A DNA stretch of 64,000 nucleotides, taken from Drechslerella dactyloides (Eukaryota; Ascomycota; Orbiliomycetes; Orbiliales; Orbiliaceae). A program made the translations under genes and the position numbers. A model generated the notes under the pieces. The model did not search any database. It saw only the letters and a list, made by a program, of their open reading frames with translations, and was not told the origin of the DNA. This document shows, piece by piece, positions 23,282-33,047 of the stretch (position 1 is its first letter; every line of letters starts with the position of its first letter). The stretch is taken from the NCBI GenBank assembly GCA_020064725.1, contig JAGTWJ010000001.1, forward strand, positions 5,208,001 to 5,272,000, written 5' to 3'.

Positions 23282-26200
23282 ATGGCAGCTGTGCGAAACG
23301 CCGCACTTCTCATTCTTTTCGCCCTGTGCTCGAATCAGGTAGCGGCGACGTATCCGTCGACCGTTACTGAGACCATTACGCCGACATGTCCCGTAAGCGG
23401 CCCGTTTTCTATCTAGATATGATCGCTATGAAGTTTTTCCGCTGTAAGCTTGTTCTGCTGAGCTAAAGCTGACCTGACATGTGCGCCCAGTCCCAAGCGA
23501 CTGTTACCGAAACCACAAGCATTCCTTACGGCGGCGGGTCGGATAGCACAGTAACGGTGATCTCGACCGTCGCTGGCGATTCCGGCTACCAGTCCCCTTG
23601 CAACGACGAGGTTTCGACGGTGACTTCGACTGTGGCTGGCGACTGCCCTTATCCGAGCGAATGTCCCTCTCAGAGTACATCGACATACATCTCGACCGTG
23701 ACCGGTGATTGTCCTTCTCAGGACATATCGACAGTGACTACGACGATAAAGACTGGCTATGGCGAACCATCACCATGCAACCCAGATGTCTCAATTACTA
23801 CCACTACCGTAACGACGACCGTACAACCCAGTGATGGTCCCAGTTATGGCCCCAGTTATGCTCCCAGTTATGGAGATGACCACGGCGGCGGCGATTACGG
23901 CGGCGACTACCATTATTGCCCATCGGCGTCGACGACGACTATGTGGAAAACACATACGGAGACCCAGTGGAAGACGCACACGGAGACCCAGACGGAGACC
24001 CAATGGAAGACGTACACGGAAACCAAGACGGAAACATCCACCACCACTTCCATCACAACTTCCGTCACAACTACCATCACGACGTCTATCGCCACTGAGA
24101 CAGACACAGCGACCCTGACGGAAACTGACACGGTCACCCAGAATAACACTGTTACCGACTACAAGGTGATTACTCAGAATAACACTGTTACCGACTACAA
24201 GGTGATTACCCAGAACAACACGTTCACGGAAACCGCCACACAGACCGATGTCTACAGCCTCACCGCCACCCAGAACCTGACCGAGACGATAAAAGCTCCA
24301 AGTCCTTACCCAGTGACACAAACACAGACAGAGACAAGCTTGATAACAATAACCACTAAAATCCCAAGCGCCTACCCAGTAACAGAAACGATCAATGTTA
24401 CAGAAGTCGTCACGCAGACGACTGTAACTTCGTTCACATCGTTTATACCAACGACAATTGTCTCTTCGTTTACTACAACACTGGGCCCCGTAACGAGCGT
24501 GGTCACGACAACTATTACGACCTCGATCCCTGTCCCTGTCACCACAACGCTCACGAACACGTTCTCCACAACCCGGGTCGTCACAACTACAACAGAAACG
24601 ACGACCATTGTAACAGAGGTTCGCACGATTCCGCCTGTCACGATTCCGCCTGTTACGGTTCCACCTGTCACGCTCCCGCCTGTCACAGAGCAAGGACCAA
24701 CGGGTACAGTGACCGCGACAGTTACAAGGTAAGCCCTGTTCGGCTCATCAAATGCACACCTTCATGCGTTCTGTGAACTAATAAGACAACCTACAGGACT
24801 TCAACCATCACGAGCACTGTCTCTGCCCAACTATGCGCAGCGCGATACCCGTCGCAAGGAGGCATAAACGCTTACGACCTCCCCCGCAATAATACCTGGG
24901 GTTGTCCACCTGGATACTTGTGTGTTCCGAAGGGACAAAAGTCGAGCGGATCTGGAGGCGGAAGTGGAGCTGGACTGGGCCGTGACGCGTGCCCGAACGA
25001 GCCGCCACCAGTTGACCTCTATACCTGCGATCCTCAAGACTGTGAGCCTGCACCGCCAGTCCCAGAGCCCGTGAAGAAGTATTGTTACTTGTTGCCCAAC
25101 GGCTGCGATACAGTTTGCGCGTACTCCATTCAAAACGGTCCTTACTTTAACAGCGATCGTCGGAAATGGGCGTTCGATGACCCTTCAAAGGATGGATACG
25201 AGGAGCTCAGGTTCATTAACAACGGCAGTGTGTACGTCCCGCCTAAAACCTACAACAAGAAGAGACAGGCACAGGCTTTGCTTGCCCAGGCGTCCACCGA
25301 CTTGGCCGTCCCCGTCCAACCTTGTTACTCGACGTGCAATGAAGCTGCTGTCGAGGGCCAGAGGACAGGTAAAATCCCAAGGATCTGCGAGACCGACTCG
25401 ACGTTCAACGTGAAGCTTCAGGCATGCAGTGGCTGCATGGAAAGGCTTGATAAATCCGGCACCCAGTTCGCGCAGATTGCCTACCCAGATGTTGCACAAT
25501 ATGTGTCCTTCTGCGCGGGTCTCCTTCCTGCTCCTCTTCTCGGAAGCGAACCAGTAGTCAAAGGCGCAGATAGCGCGCAGACTACTATCCAGACTATCGT
25601 TCCTAAGGAGACGGAAACTCGGACAGTAACAGCAGCTGCCCAGCGCACAACTTTGGTGGTCACTACAAGCGCCGCAGCTGGTACTCAAAACGCAGGAACT
25701 ACGTCGCCAGCATCGCCAGCATCCAGCGCAGCGCCAACATCCGCTGAAGCGCCATCCTCCAGTGAGCAACCAGCTGAGTCCGCCACCACGCCCCCGGCCG
25801 AGGCTCCGACAAGCCGGGCCCAAACGACTCGGCCAACCACCGTCGCCGAACCGATATCGTCAGCTGAAGAGTCCCCAGAAACTACCTCTGAGTCGTCCCC
25901 TGGAGAGGCCACCTCTACTGCTGCCGCAGGGACCACCTCCAACAACAACAACAACAATAACAACAACGGATCTGGCTCTGGAGAGGCTACAAGTACAACA
26001 TCCGCTGGACAGGGCAGCGCAAGCACCAGCACCCCAACACCCGACGAGGAGCCAACAGGTACTGGCGCAGGTACGGGCGCATCCTCGACAGGCGCAGGTG
26101 GTGCCGGTGGCGCCGGTGGTTCTGGCGGTGCTACTTCCACGAGGGTTGGGTCTGGAAGCTCTACAACTGTAAGTTCGCTCCATGTGCATCTCTCTTTCTC

Positions 26201-26376
26201 CTCGAAACTCGCTGCTAACATCGTGATAGACCGGCGGACCACGCGCACCAAGCTCGGTCACATCCAGCGGCGCAGCGCCACCTCCAGTGCAAACTGGCAG
26301 CGCAAGCCGACTGGGCCAGCCATCTTTCACAGCGCTGCTGGCGCTCCTCTCTTACCTGCTCATCATGCACCTTTAA
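23282..26376 (+). CDS. repeat-rich GPI-anchored adhesin-like glycoprotein
   Basis: Four exons: 23282-23392, 23491-24728, 24797-26168, 26230-26376 (2868 nt, 955 residues), with introns of 98, 68 and 61 bp in matching phase. Residues 1-22 form a signal peptide. Residues 25-450 are Thr/Ser/Val-rich with TVTET-type strands, short WKTHTETQ repeats, two exact 12-residue repeats (near 255-278) and a PPVT repeat block. A Cys-containing module follows from about residue 465 to 675, beginning with LCAARYPSQGG and NNTWGCPPGYLC, a combination I associate with fungal wall glycoproteins. A KKR site near residue 604 could be a Kex2 cleavage point. The tail is Ser/Thr/Pro/Gly-rich with nine consecutive Asn codons near residue 832, ending in a hydrophobic GPI signal (FTALLALLSYLLIMHL). 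Expected location is the cell wall; adhesion is inferred from architecture. Confidence 0.85.
24142..24213 (+). repeat. 36-bp in-frame tandem repeat in adhesin
   Basis: Two nearly identical 36-bp units (24142-24177 and 24178-24213, one difference) encode NNTVTDYKVITQ twice. A decayed third copy begins NNTFT. In-frame repeats of this kind can change number by slippage or recombination. Confidence 0.9.
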
Positions 26377-27344
26377 ACCCCTTGCCTTACTTCCTCCCTC
26401 GTTCTCATTAAACGAACACACACCACTTGCATGATACACTCACATGCATGTGCATTCACAATGGACGTGAAAGCACCAGGCTTCCGTCCCGGAGATTCTG
26501 CTAAACACAGCATCTACGACTTATTGTACTAATGATACCAACGGCAACCCCCTCCACCCCCCAGATTTTAATGACCTAGTAAAGATTCAAGACACTCATT
26601 TGCATATAGCATAGCGATTTCAACGATGTTTTTTACCCTTTTTTTTTACCATTTCGAAAGCCCCAAGACCAACTTTTGTGCGATTTACCGCAAGCCGTTT
26701 GTCTTCACCATGTATCAAAGTTATATTTTTGGGCTTTGGGCTTTGTTTAGGATACTTTTTTCGGACTTGTTTTATTATGGGAAAGCAAGGGCTTTGCAAG
26801 TTGCAAAATTCTATTTTTTGCACGTTACCTGCATATGCAGTTCTTGCTCTGTTCTAATGGGAAAGCAATTTGGTGGATCGCAGAATTATTTTTTTTCTGC
26901 CTTGCCAGCCTTGCATGTATGGGACTTGTATGATTCAGACACAGAAGTGTGGTTGACGGGAAAAAAAAATACAACTACGATAAAATAAGTACACACATGA
27001 TGCGGGTGCCAAAAGCGAAGGTGACAAGATCTGGCTAAGACGTGACATGTGCCGCTATATTCCAATTACATCGCGTCCAAGCACTCAAATTATTGCATAT
27101 GCCGGCCGGCCATCCATCTATCTCAACGTGGATACATGTACATTGTACCTCAATATTTACTTACTCTTTCGCGACCAAATGACCCGGACAGGATGCTGGC
27201 ATGTGCACACGCATCCAAGTCGAGTGAGATGCCACCACGCATGCATAATGTTCCAAGGTGGCAGAATCGAAAGCCTTCTTTCGTTCCTTCCCCCTCAGTT
27301 CGCTCGTCAATACATGCACCCATGTACCGAGTACGAGCACTTTT
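26377..27344. other. spacer, no gene seen
   Basis: 3' regions of the adhesin (plus) and the Nudix gene (minus), which converge here. T-rich with several homopolymers. The frame at 26626-26988 is T-run derived and not protein-like. Confidence 0.5.
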
Positions 27345-28097
27345 TCACAGCCTCTCAAGTGCGGCACGCACGCTCCTCGCCAACCACGTACCCTCGTTCT
27401 CCTGCCGGTGCTCGCCCGTTTGCCATTGCTCGGCATCAGCAAGCTCGTCCAATCCGACCCAGCGATAGTCGTCGTGCTCAGCCGGCTGCAGGACCACGCA
27501 CTCCGTGTCCTGCACCTCGACCTGGAAGTGCAGTTTGTGGATCTTCTTGCCTCTGCTGCTCACTATGTCTGCGGTGTTGATCAGCCGTACAATGCGAGTG
27601 GCGACGAGGCCAGTCTCTTCGAACAGCTCGCGGGCGACGGAGTCCAGCACCGTGCTATCGACGGGGGGCGGCTCGGCGCCACCACCGGGCACTTCGTACA
27701 GTCCGGAGAATGTCTCAGACACGGAACGTCGGATTAGCAGAAGTTGCTGCTTCTGGTGCTGAGGCTCGGCGTGGGGGGAAGTAGTGGTCGAGGCCACGTC
27801 TCGGTGCTGCGGGGTCGGTTGGTTTGGGAAGGACGATTGCGATATTTCCGATGGTGGTGTGGAGGCTGCGGGATTTGGGCTTGAGTTTGCCGGTTCGCGT
27901 TCGATTGTCATCGGCCTGAGCACGAAGGCGCCAACAGCGATGTAATCATGCGATGGGTTATCCCGTAGGATCTGGTCGAGCGGCCTGTTGAAGGCCTGAA
28001 GAGAGGGGTCGAAAGAGTACGAGTGCGTGATGATCGCAGGCGGTGGCTGTGCTATCGGCGGTCCTCGATTGGAGGCCGACGTCTCGATCTGTGCCAT
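27345..28097 (-). CDS. Nudix hydrolase family protein
   Basis: Single exon, 250 residues. A Nudix fold is indicated by the segment YEVPGGGAE (residues 134-142) followed by RELFEETGL (156-164), the metal-binding REUXEEXGU half of the Nudix box. Relatives hydrolyse nucleoside diphosphates linked to another moiety; the substrate here is unknown. The box is three residues longer than canonical GX5EX7REUXEEXGU, and the usual second Glu position appears to be Ser148 with Asp147 beside it, so activity may differ or another residue may serve. Residues 65-118 are a Pro/Ser/Thr/Gln-rich low-complexity insert within the domain, before the QQLLLIRR strand. No targeting signal is evident, so the cytosol is the likely site. 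Confidence 0.85.
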   Translation of the reverse strand: MAQIETSASNRGPPIAQPPPAIITHSYSFDPSLQAFNRPLDQILRDNPSHDYIAVGAFVLRPMTIEREPANSSPNPAASTPPSEISQSSFPNQPTPQHRDVASTTTSPHAEPQHQKQQLLLIRRSVSETFSGLYEVPGGGAEPPPVDSTVLDSVARELFEETGLVATRIVRLINTADIVSSRGKKIHKLHFQVEVQDTECVVLQPAEHDDYRWVGLDELADAEQWQTGEHRQENEGTWLARSVRAALERL

Positions 28098-29272
28098 ATT
28101 CTGAGGTTTTTTTCTCGCTTTTTTTCGCTTCCGAGAATTCCTTTGGTTCGGCGGGCCGGTTTAGAAGTCCAGTTGGGGTTTAATTCCGGGTGGAGAGGGG
28201 TCAGAGCAGTCAGGACGCATTTTATAAACTCCGTGAACCAGGAAATGAGATTGTTAGCGCGTACTAACGGAGCCTACCGTAGTTCCTGCGTAATGCACCT
28301 ACGGCGCCATGACGAAAGTTCACGAAGCGTGAACGAGTTCCGAAGTTCGATGCAGCCGCCTGCCGAAGAATCCAACGTGCAACACGATTGCATGCAAGGT
28401 TGCAAGAACGTCGACATGATATCCGATGGAGATTCTCAAAGCTTTACAAGACGGCAGCCTTCGAATTCGACACTTCTGCGTCCAAGTGAACAAGTTGACA
28501 CGAGTCATGAGGTTGACTTCGCTCTCTGAAGCCCTTGGCTTGCATCGTAGCTATAGGTGGATACCGCTTACTCAATTGCTATTTGCTACTGCCAACATTA
28601 ATTACGTAATGGTATAAAATCGCGCTATACCCGCGTATGCCAATGTTTCTTGGTCAAGAAGGAAAAGAAGGGAGAGCCAAGTCTTCACACGCCATGATCT
28701 TGTCTCAATTGGGGCCTGCGAAGACAAGACAAGTCATGTGATAAAGTATCTCCTTGTGTACTTATACTTTAGCCTCGATGCCTGGTGTACTATCGATGGC
28801 TTATCTTGCACGTTCTATAATCAGTCGAACCGGTCCGTGAGACAGTCAGCTATGTAGGTTGTAAAAAGATGCACCTGTGCGATCACGATCACGATTGCGC
28901 GAAGTCCTAGGAAACGGGCTTGTTGGTGTACATTGTAAAAAGCAGTTTCTGGTAAATTTATAAAAGAACCTGAAATTATCTTTTCGCTGGAGTTACTCGA
29001 AGATAGAGGTCCTCGGACGAATTTGAAACGTCGATATTTGCGCGAAATTGCGCAATCATGAGCATGGGCTCCGCATCGCCCGGGCCTGACTGAAGGCCTT
29101 ATATAAAAGGTGGCCGAATTGCTTCATACATTTTCCCAAACAAATATAGCAGGCGATCATATGCACAGCGTGCACGCGTGCTTGAGACCCTGAGGCTGGA
29201 TAGCCATCGTGATATCGCGTGTATGCGGTTCCCTGATCTGATTGTAGAATATGGGCTGTAAACGGAGTCAAA
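28098..29272. other. spacer with promoter elements
   Basis: It separates the divergent Nudix gene and the acidic hypothetical gene. No protein-like frame. A TGCATGCA palindrome lies at 28389. A TATATAAAA at 29100-29108 lies 165 bp upstream of the next ATG. Confidence 0.5.
29100..29108 (+). promoter_or_regulatory. TATA-like box
   Basis: TATATAAAA, 165 bp upstream of the ATG at 29273, a plausible spacing for a fungal core promoter. Confidence 0.4.
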
Positions 29273-30238
29273 ATGAGTTCTGTATATGTCTGCTGGCTGT
29301 GTGTTTATCGACAGATGTTCCGGAATGCCATCAACAAAAATCTTGCTGCAGCCTCACCACCTAGAATCAAAACACCTGAACACCACCCTAGGTCTATAGA
29401 CGAGAGCTTATCCCCAGCACTTCTCCGATATTACCACAACCCATCACTCTCAAGTCAGAATAGAAACCTCAAGATGCCAGTAGAGGACAAGCTCACGCCG
29501 TCTGAGGCATCAGATGAATCCGCCCTCCAATCGCGAGTCAAGAAGCCAACAAAGCCAGAACCATGTTCCGTTAGCTGCAGCTGCCAGGGCCCACGGCGAT
29601 TCAGCAACCAGCACCGAGCTTGCGACTGTCGATTCGCCCGCCGGCGCCAACCCTGCAACTGTCCCTGTTCGGAGATCCCTGGAGCTTGCGACTGTCTCTG
29701 CACAGACCTTGCCGAACCCGCTCCGTTCCCTACTAGGCCTTCCCGAGGCGAAAATATCAATACTCGCCGCTCCGCGGGCACTACTAATGAGCCTACCACC
29801 GAAGATGACGAGGACGAATATGGTTTCCACGACTGTGGACCCAGGTACGCCAAGTCCTCGAAGGATGCAAAGCAAGAAGAACTCAGCTCAGATTCGGAGG
29901 TCGACGAACTTGTGAGCGAGTTCGACAAGCTCGCCAACGACATCCTCGGGGAAGAGGACCTGTACAACATCTTCCCACCTCGCCCCCACCAAGTTCGCCA
30001 TCAAAGCAGCACTGATAGCAGCGACGCTGCAGCCGTGTGCAGACGAGAGCTCCCACATGAAGAGGGTGATACATCGGGAGAATGGATGGAGGTCGAGAAG
30101 CGGGAGAAGCGGGAGAAACGGCTGGCGAGGCCGAGTCTTGATATGGTGGCTCCTGGACTCTTGGTTCATCCCGTGCCAGATACCACTGAGTGGCACCGCC
30201 AACAACAGCGCTCAAAGAGGCGTGGCGGGGCTATATGA
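29273..30238 (+). CDS. acidic hypothetical protein with CxC-rich segment
   Basis: Open frame of 321 codons that I do not recognise. Residues 95-145 hold about eleven cysteines, mostly in CxC and CPC pairs (CSVSCSC, ACDC, PCNCPC, ACDCLC), reminiscent of metal-binding or metallothionein-like clusters. The rest is strongly acidic (TTEDDEDEYGF; SSDSEVDELVSEFDKLANDILGEEDLY) and ends in a charged region (EKREKREKR) and a basic tail. No signal peptide or membrane helix is convincing. The start could instead be the ATG at 29315 or at 29474 (MPVEDKLTPSE), since the upstream part is poor in protein character. A TATA-like box sits upstream. The Cys-rich part has an Ala-rich alternative frame (29514-29915), so an indel or unrecognised intron could have created the cluster. 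The C-terminal half is the safer part. Confidence 0.55.
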   Translation: MSSVYVCWLCVYRQMFRNAINKNLAAASPPRIKTPEHHPRSIDESLSPALLRYYHNPSLSSQNRNLKMPVEDKLTPSEASDESALQSRVKKPTKPEPCSVSCSCQGPRRFSNQHRACDCRFARRRQPCNCPCSEIPGACDCLCTDLAEPAPFPTRPSRGENINTRRSAGTTNEPTTEDDEDEYGFHDCGPRYAKSSKDAKQEELSSDSEVDELVSEFDKLANDILGEEDLYNIFPPRPHQVRHQSSTDSSDAAAVCRRELPHEEGDTSGEWMEVEKREKREKRLARPSLDMVAPGLLVHPVPDTTEWHRQQQRSKRRGGAI

Positions 30239-31007
30239 TCATGATCGCTGGGATTGAACTTAATTGCGACGGATACTATTTGCAGATATATATAGAGATT
30301 CGGATGATTTAGGATTCTCACGCGCATGCCGGATGGTCGCGGGTACACGTATAGCATAGAACGTTCAAACATAGAGAGCTAAAGCATCCGGCTCTCCCTA
30401 TTCACATGATAGGAAGACTATATATCAGTAAATGTAGCTTGTATGGGTGACGTATGATAAACGTAGGTCTGGATGACTAAATCCGACATCGCTCTGCATC
30501 GACGGGGTGTAAAGGAGAAACGGGTTGCGCTGTGTTGTATTGCTACATACGGCAACCACCCAAATGCACCCAGCTGAAATCAACCGCGGCTTTCGGCCAT
30601 CCAGCTCCTCCCAACCGCATCTCGTGCCGACCAGCATGAACATATCTGACCGATCTCTCCGTCGCCGCTTCATCGCACGCGGTCGAAGCGGAGGGTTAGT
30701 TGTGCCGTCGAGGCCGCGTTCTCGGTTCTGCCGAAGTACGGCTAGCTAGCTCGCCGGAATTCGAACCTCTTCGATCGCGTTCGTTCGGCGCTTCTACCGT
30801 TTCGAGACTTCGAAACCGGGGTCGTAGGAATATAAAAACACCTTATGCCCCGACGGCATTAAGACCTTAACCAACCAACCAACAACCAATTGTGCAGCTA
30901 GCTATATTTCCTGTATCCCGTATTACCGCAGCGCTCTACAGCTAGTCTTATATACATACACACACTGAATCCCGAATTTTGATATACGAGGGAATCGAGG
31001 CTTCACC
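30239..31007. other. spacer and promoter of MDR reductase
   Basis: No protein-like frame. TATAAAAA at 30831-30838 lies 170 bp upstream of the reductase ATG and probably acts as its TATA box. Confidence 0.5.
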
Positions 31008-32431
31008 ATGGCGACAACTACCTTCAAGCAGGTCATCTACGCCGAGCGACCAGACCCGACAATTATCCCAGACAGGACGTTTAAGGTCCGAACTGCGTCG
31101 TTACCAGCGACACTACAACCAAATGAGGTCCTCGTCCGCGCGCACTATCTGTACGTTCTCGGCCTATCTCGCTGCTCAATATATTTACAATAGGATACAA
31201 TGCGCAAATACAATAGCTTTAGAATCTCTCGGAATTCATTTGAACATATGCTAACGATACTCGTATAGCTCCCTGGACGCAGCCATGCGCTCCTGGCTGA
31301 CCGCCAAGCGCTCCTACATCGCCCCAGTCGAGCTCAACGCCGTCATGCGCGGCATGTCCATCGCCCAGGTCCTCGACACTGGCAGCGCCGTCGACTCGGC
31401 GAAGTTCAAAAAGGGCGACTGGGTCATCGCCAACACTGCCGGATGGGTCGAATACGCGGTCCTGGCGGAGAAGACGCTCGAGAGGATCGACGTGCCGGCG
31501 GAATGCACCCCGATTGACTTTATGAGCGTGCTGGGGATAACTGGTTTGACGGCGTATTTCGGGCTGGAGGAGATCGGGAAGGTGAAGCCCGGCGAGACCG
31601 TCGTCGTGTCCGGGGTAAGTCCATTCCGTATAACCATTCATCCGGTCAGTCGTTCTGATTGCTAACCAATTGTGATTGATATAGGCTGCTGGCGCGACAG
31701 GAAGCGTCGCAGGACAGATCGCCAAAATCAAAGGCGGCAGAGTCATCGGAATTGCTGTACGTATCACAATTCGTATTCCGCACTCTATATATCACTAACG
31801 AATATATTACGTGTACAGGGCGGTAAGGATAAATGCGACTTCCTAGTCTCCTCCCTCGGTTTCGACGCCGCAATCGACTACAAATCCCCCGACTGGCGCC
31901 AGCAGCTGCGCGATCTCACCCCAAATTACATCGACGTCTACTTTGACAACGTGGGCGGCGACATCCTCGACGCCTGTCTCGGCCGCGCCGCGCAGAACAG
32001 TAGATTTATCATGTGCGGTGCCATCAGCCAGTATAATACCGCCACACCAAAGGGTCCCGCCAACATCCTGAACGTTATCGTAAGTCTTCCTTGCCGCCAT
32101 CCTACCCAACCATATAGAGCTACATATATGCGCATAAACGCCGGCATAATTTCACACCGCTAACAGAAATTTGATACGTATACAGTCCCAAAGAATAACA
32201 ATCAGAGGCTTCATCGTTTTTGACTACGCCTCCCGCTACGCCTCCGCCCGCAAGGACCTCGCAGAATGGCTCGCCAACGGCTCCCTCAAGCGGAAGGAAC
32301 ACATCGTCAAAGGCGGCATCGAGAAGGCTCCTGCCGCCCTCGTCGACCTGTACGCCGGCGGAAACACGGGCAAGATGCTAGTGGAGATTGCGCCCATGTC
32401 TGAGGCGCTGCCGGGGAGTGCGAGGCTGTAA
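31008..32431 (+). CDS. MDR-family NADPH-dependent oxidoreductase (PTGR/alkenal reductase type)
   Basis: Five exons: 31008-31150, 31269-31614, 31685-31756, 31819-32079, 32186-32431 (1068 nt, 355 residues), with introns of 118, 70, 62 and 106 bp in matching phase. The product is a zinc-independent medium-chain dehydrogenase/reductase. The N-terminal catalytic domain includes YLSLDAAMRSW, typical of the prostaglandin/leukotriene reductase and plant double-bond reductase subgroup. The Rossmann domain starts at residue 164 with AAGATGSVAGQIAK, the nucleotide-binding turn, and continues with DVYFDNVGGDILD. The zinc-binding cysteines of classical alcohol dehydrogenases are absent. Family members reduce the C=C bond of alpha,beta-unsaturated ketones or aldehydes with NADPH in the cytosol. 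The physiological substrate is unknown and there is no pathway neighbour. Confidence 0.92.
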
Positions 32432-33047
32432 CTGTAGTATCAGCTTGTCCGACGTCCGTTGATGACGGGGAATGATTATCTGTACTTGTATATGTTCTGC
32501 GTGCATGGGCTTCTGTATAATTTACTATTAGTGAACTCGGTATATTAGAGAATTGTCGTCTTCTTTTGCAATCCACCATATTACGATTAAAGAGCCCACT
32601 CCCATCTGCAGAATATCAATCCCCACAATCAGTCTGTAGATTACTACTGTCTTACTTAGTATCGTACAAGTATCACTATTAAACGTACCCACGCGAGTGG
32701 CTAGACGTCTAATTCAAACTGAACCCGACCTACCAATTGAGCTATTGTCGTTCTCGCGAGCCTGCGATGTACGTACCAGGATCCAAAAAACCAGACCAAA
32801 AAACACATTATGAAGAAAGAACAACCAAACTGAACTTTTGACCCAAAATGCCCTCCGGAAACCCAAAGAAAACTTACAGACCACCAGGCATTAATGCTCA
32901 CTTGACCGCACCATTCACCAATCTGAAGAAGGAAAACAAGGAAAACCAAAAGGCAACACTGCGCACGTAACACACCCACCCTCACAGCGCCGAAAGGATC
33001 CCACTGGGTAGTTATGGCAGGGATGCGGGGTCGGGCAAGGGTGGACA
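32432..33047. other. convergent 3' intergenic region
   Basis: It separates the converging reductase and regulator genes. It contains a tRNA-like motif on the minus strand (about 32710-32755; see findings). Otherwise nothing is recognised. Confidence 0.5.

Noticed and set aside
23791..24693. 300-codon antisense frame in the adhesin gene
   Set aside because: It is antisense to exon 2 of the spliced adhesin, is Arg/Cys-rich, and results from the ACN-type repeat codons.
25685..26251. 188-codon antisense frame over the adhesin C-terminus
   Set aside because: Complementary to Ser/Thr/Pro/Ala codons of the real frame. No family features.
30765..30800. Possible tRNA T-arm on the minus strand (GGTTCGAATTCC)
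   Set aside because: No D-arm or acceptor pairing at the required distances.
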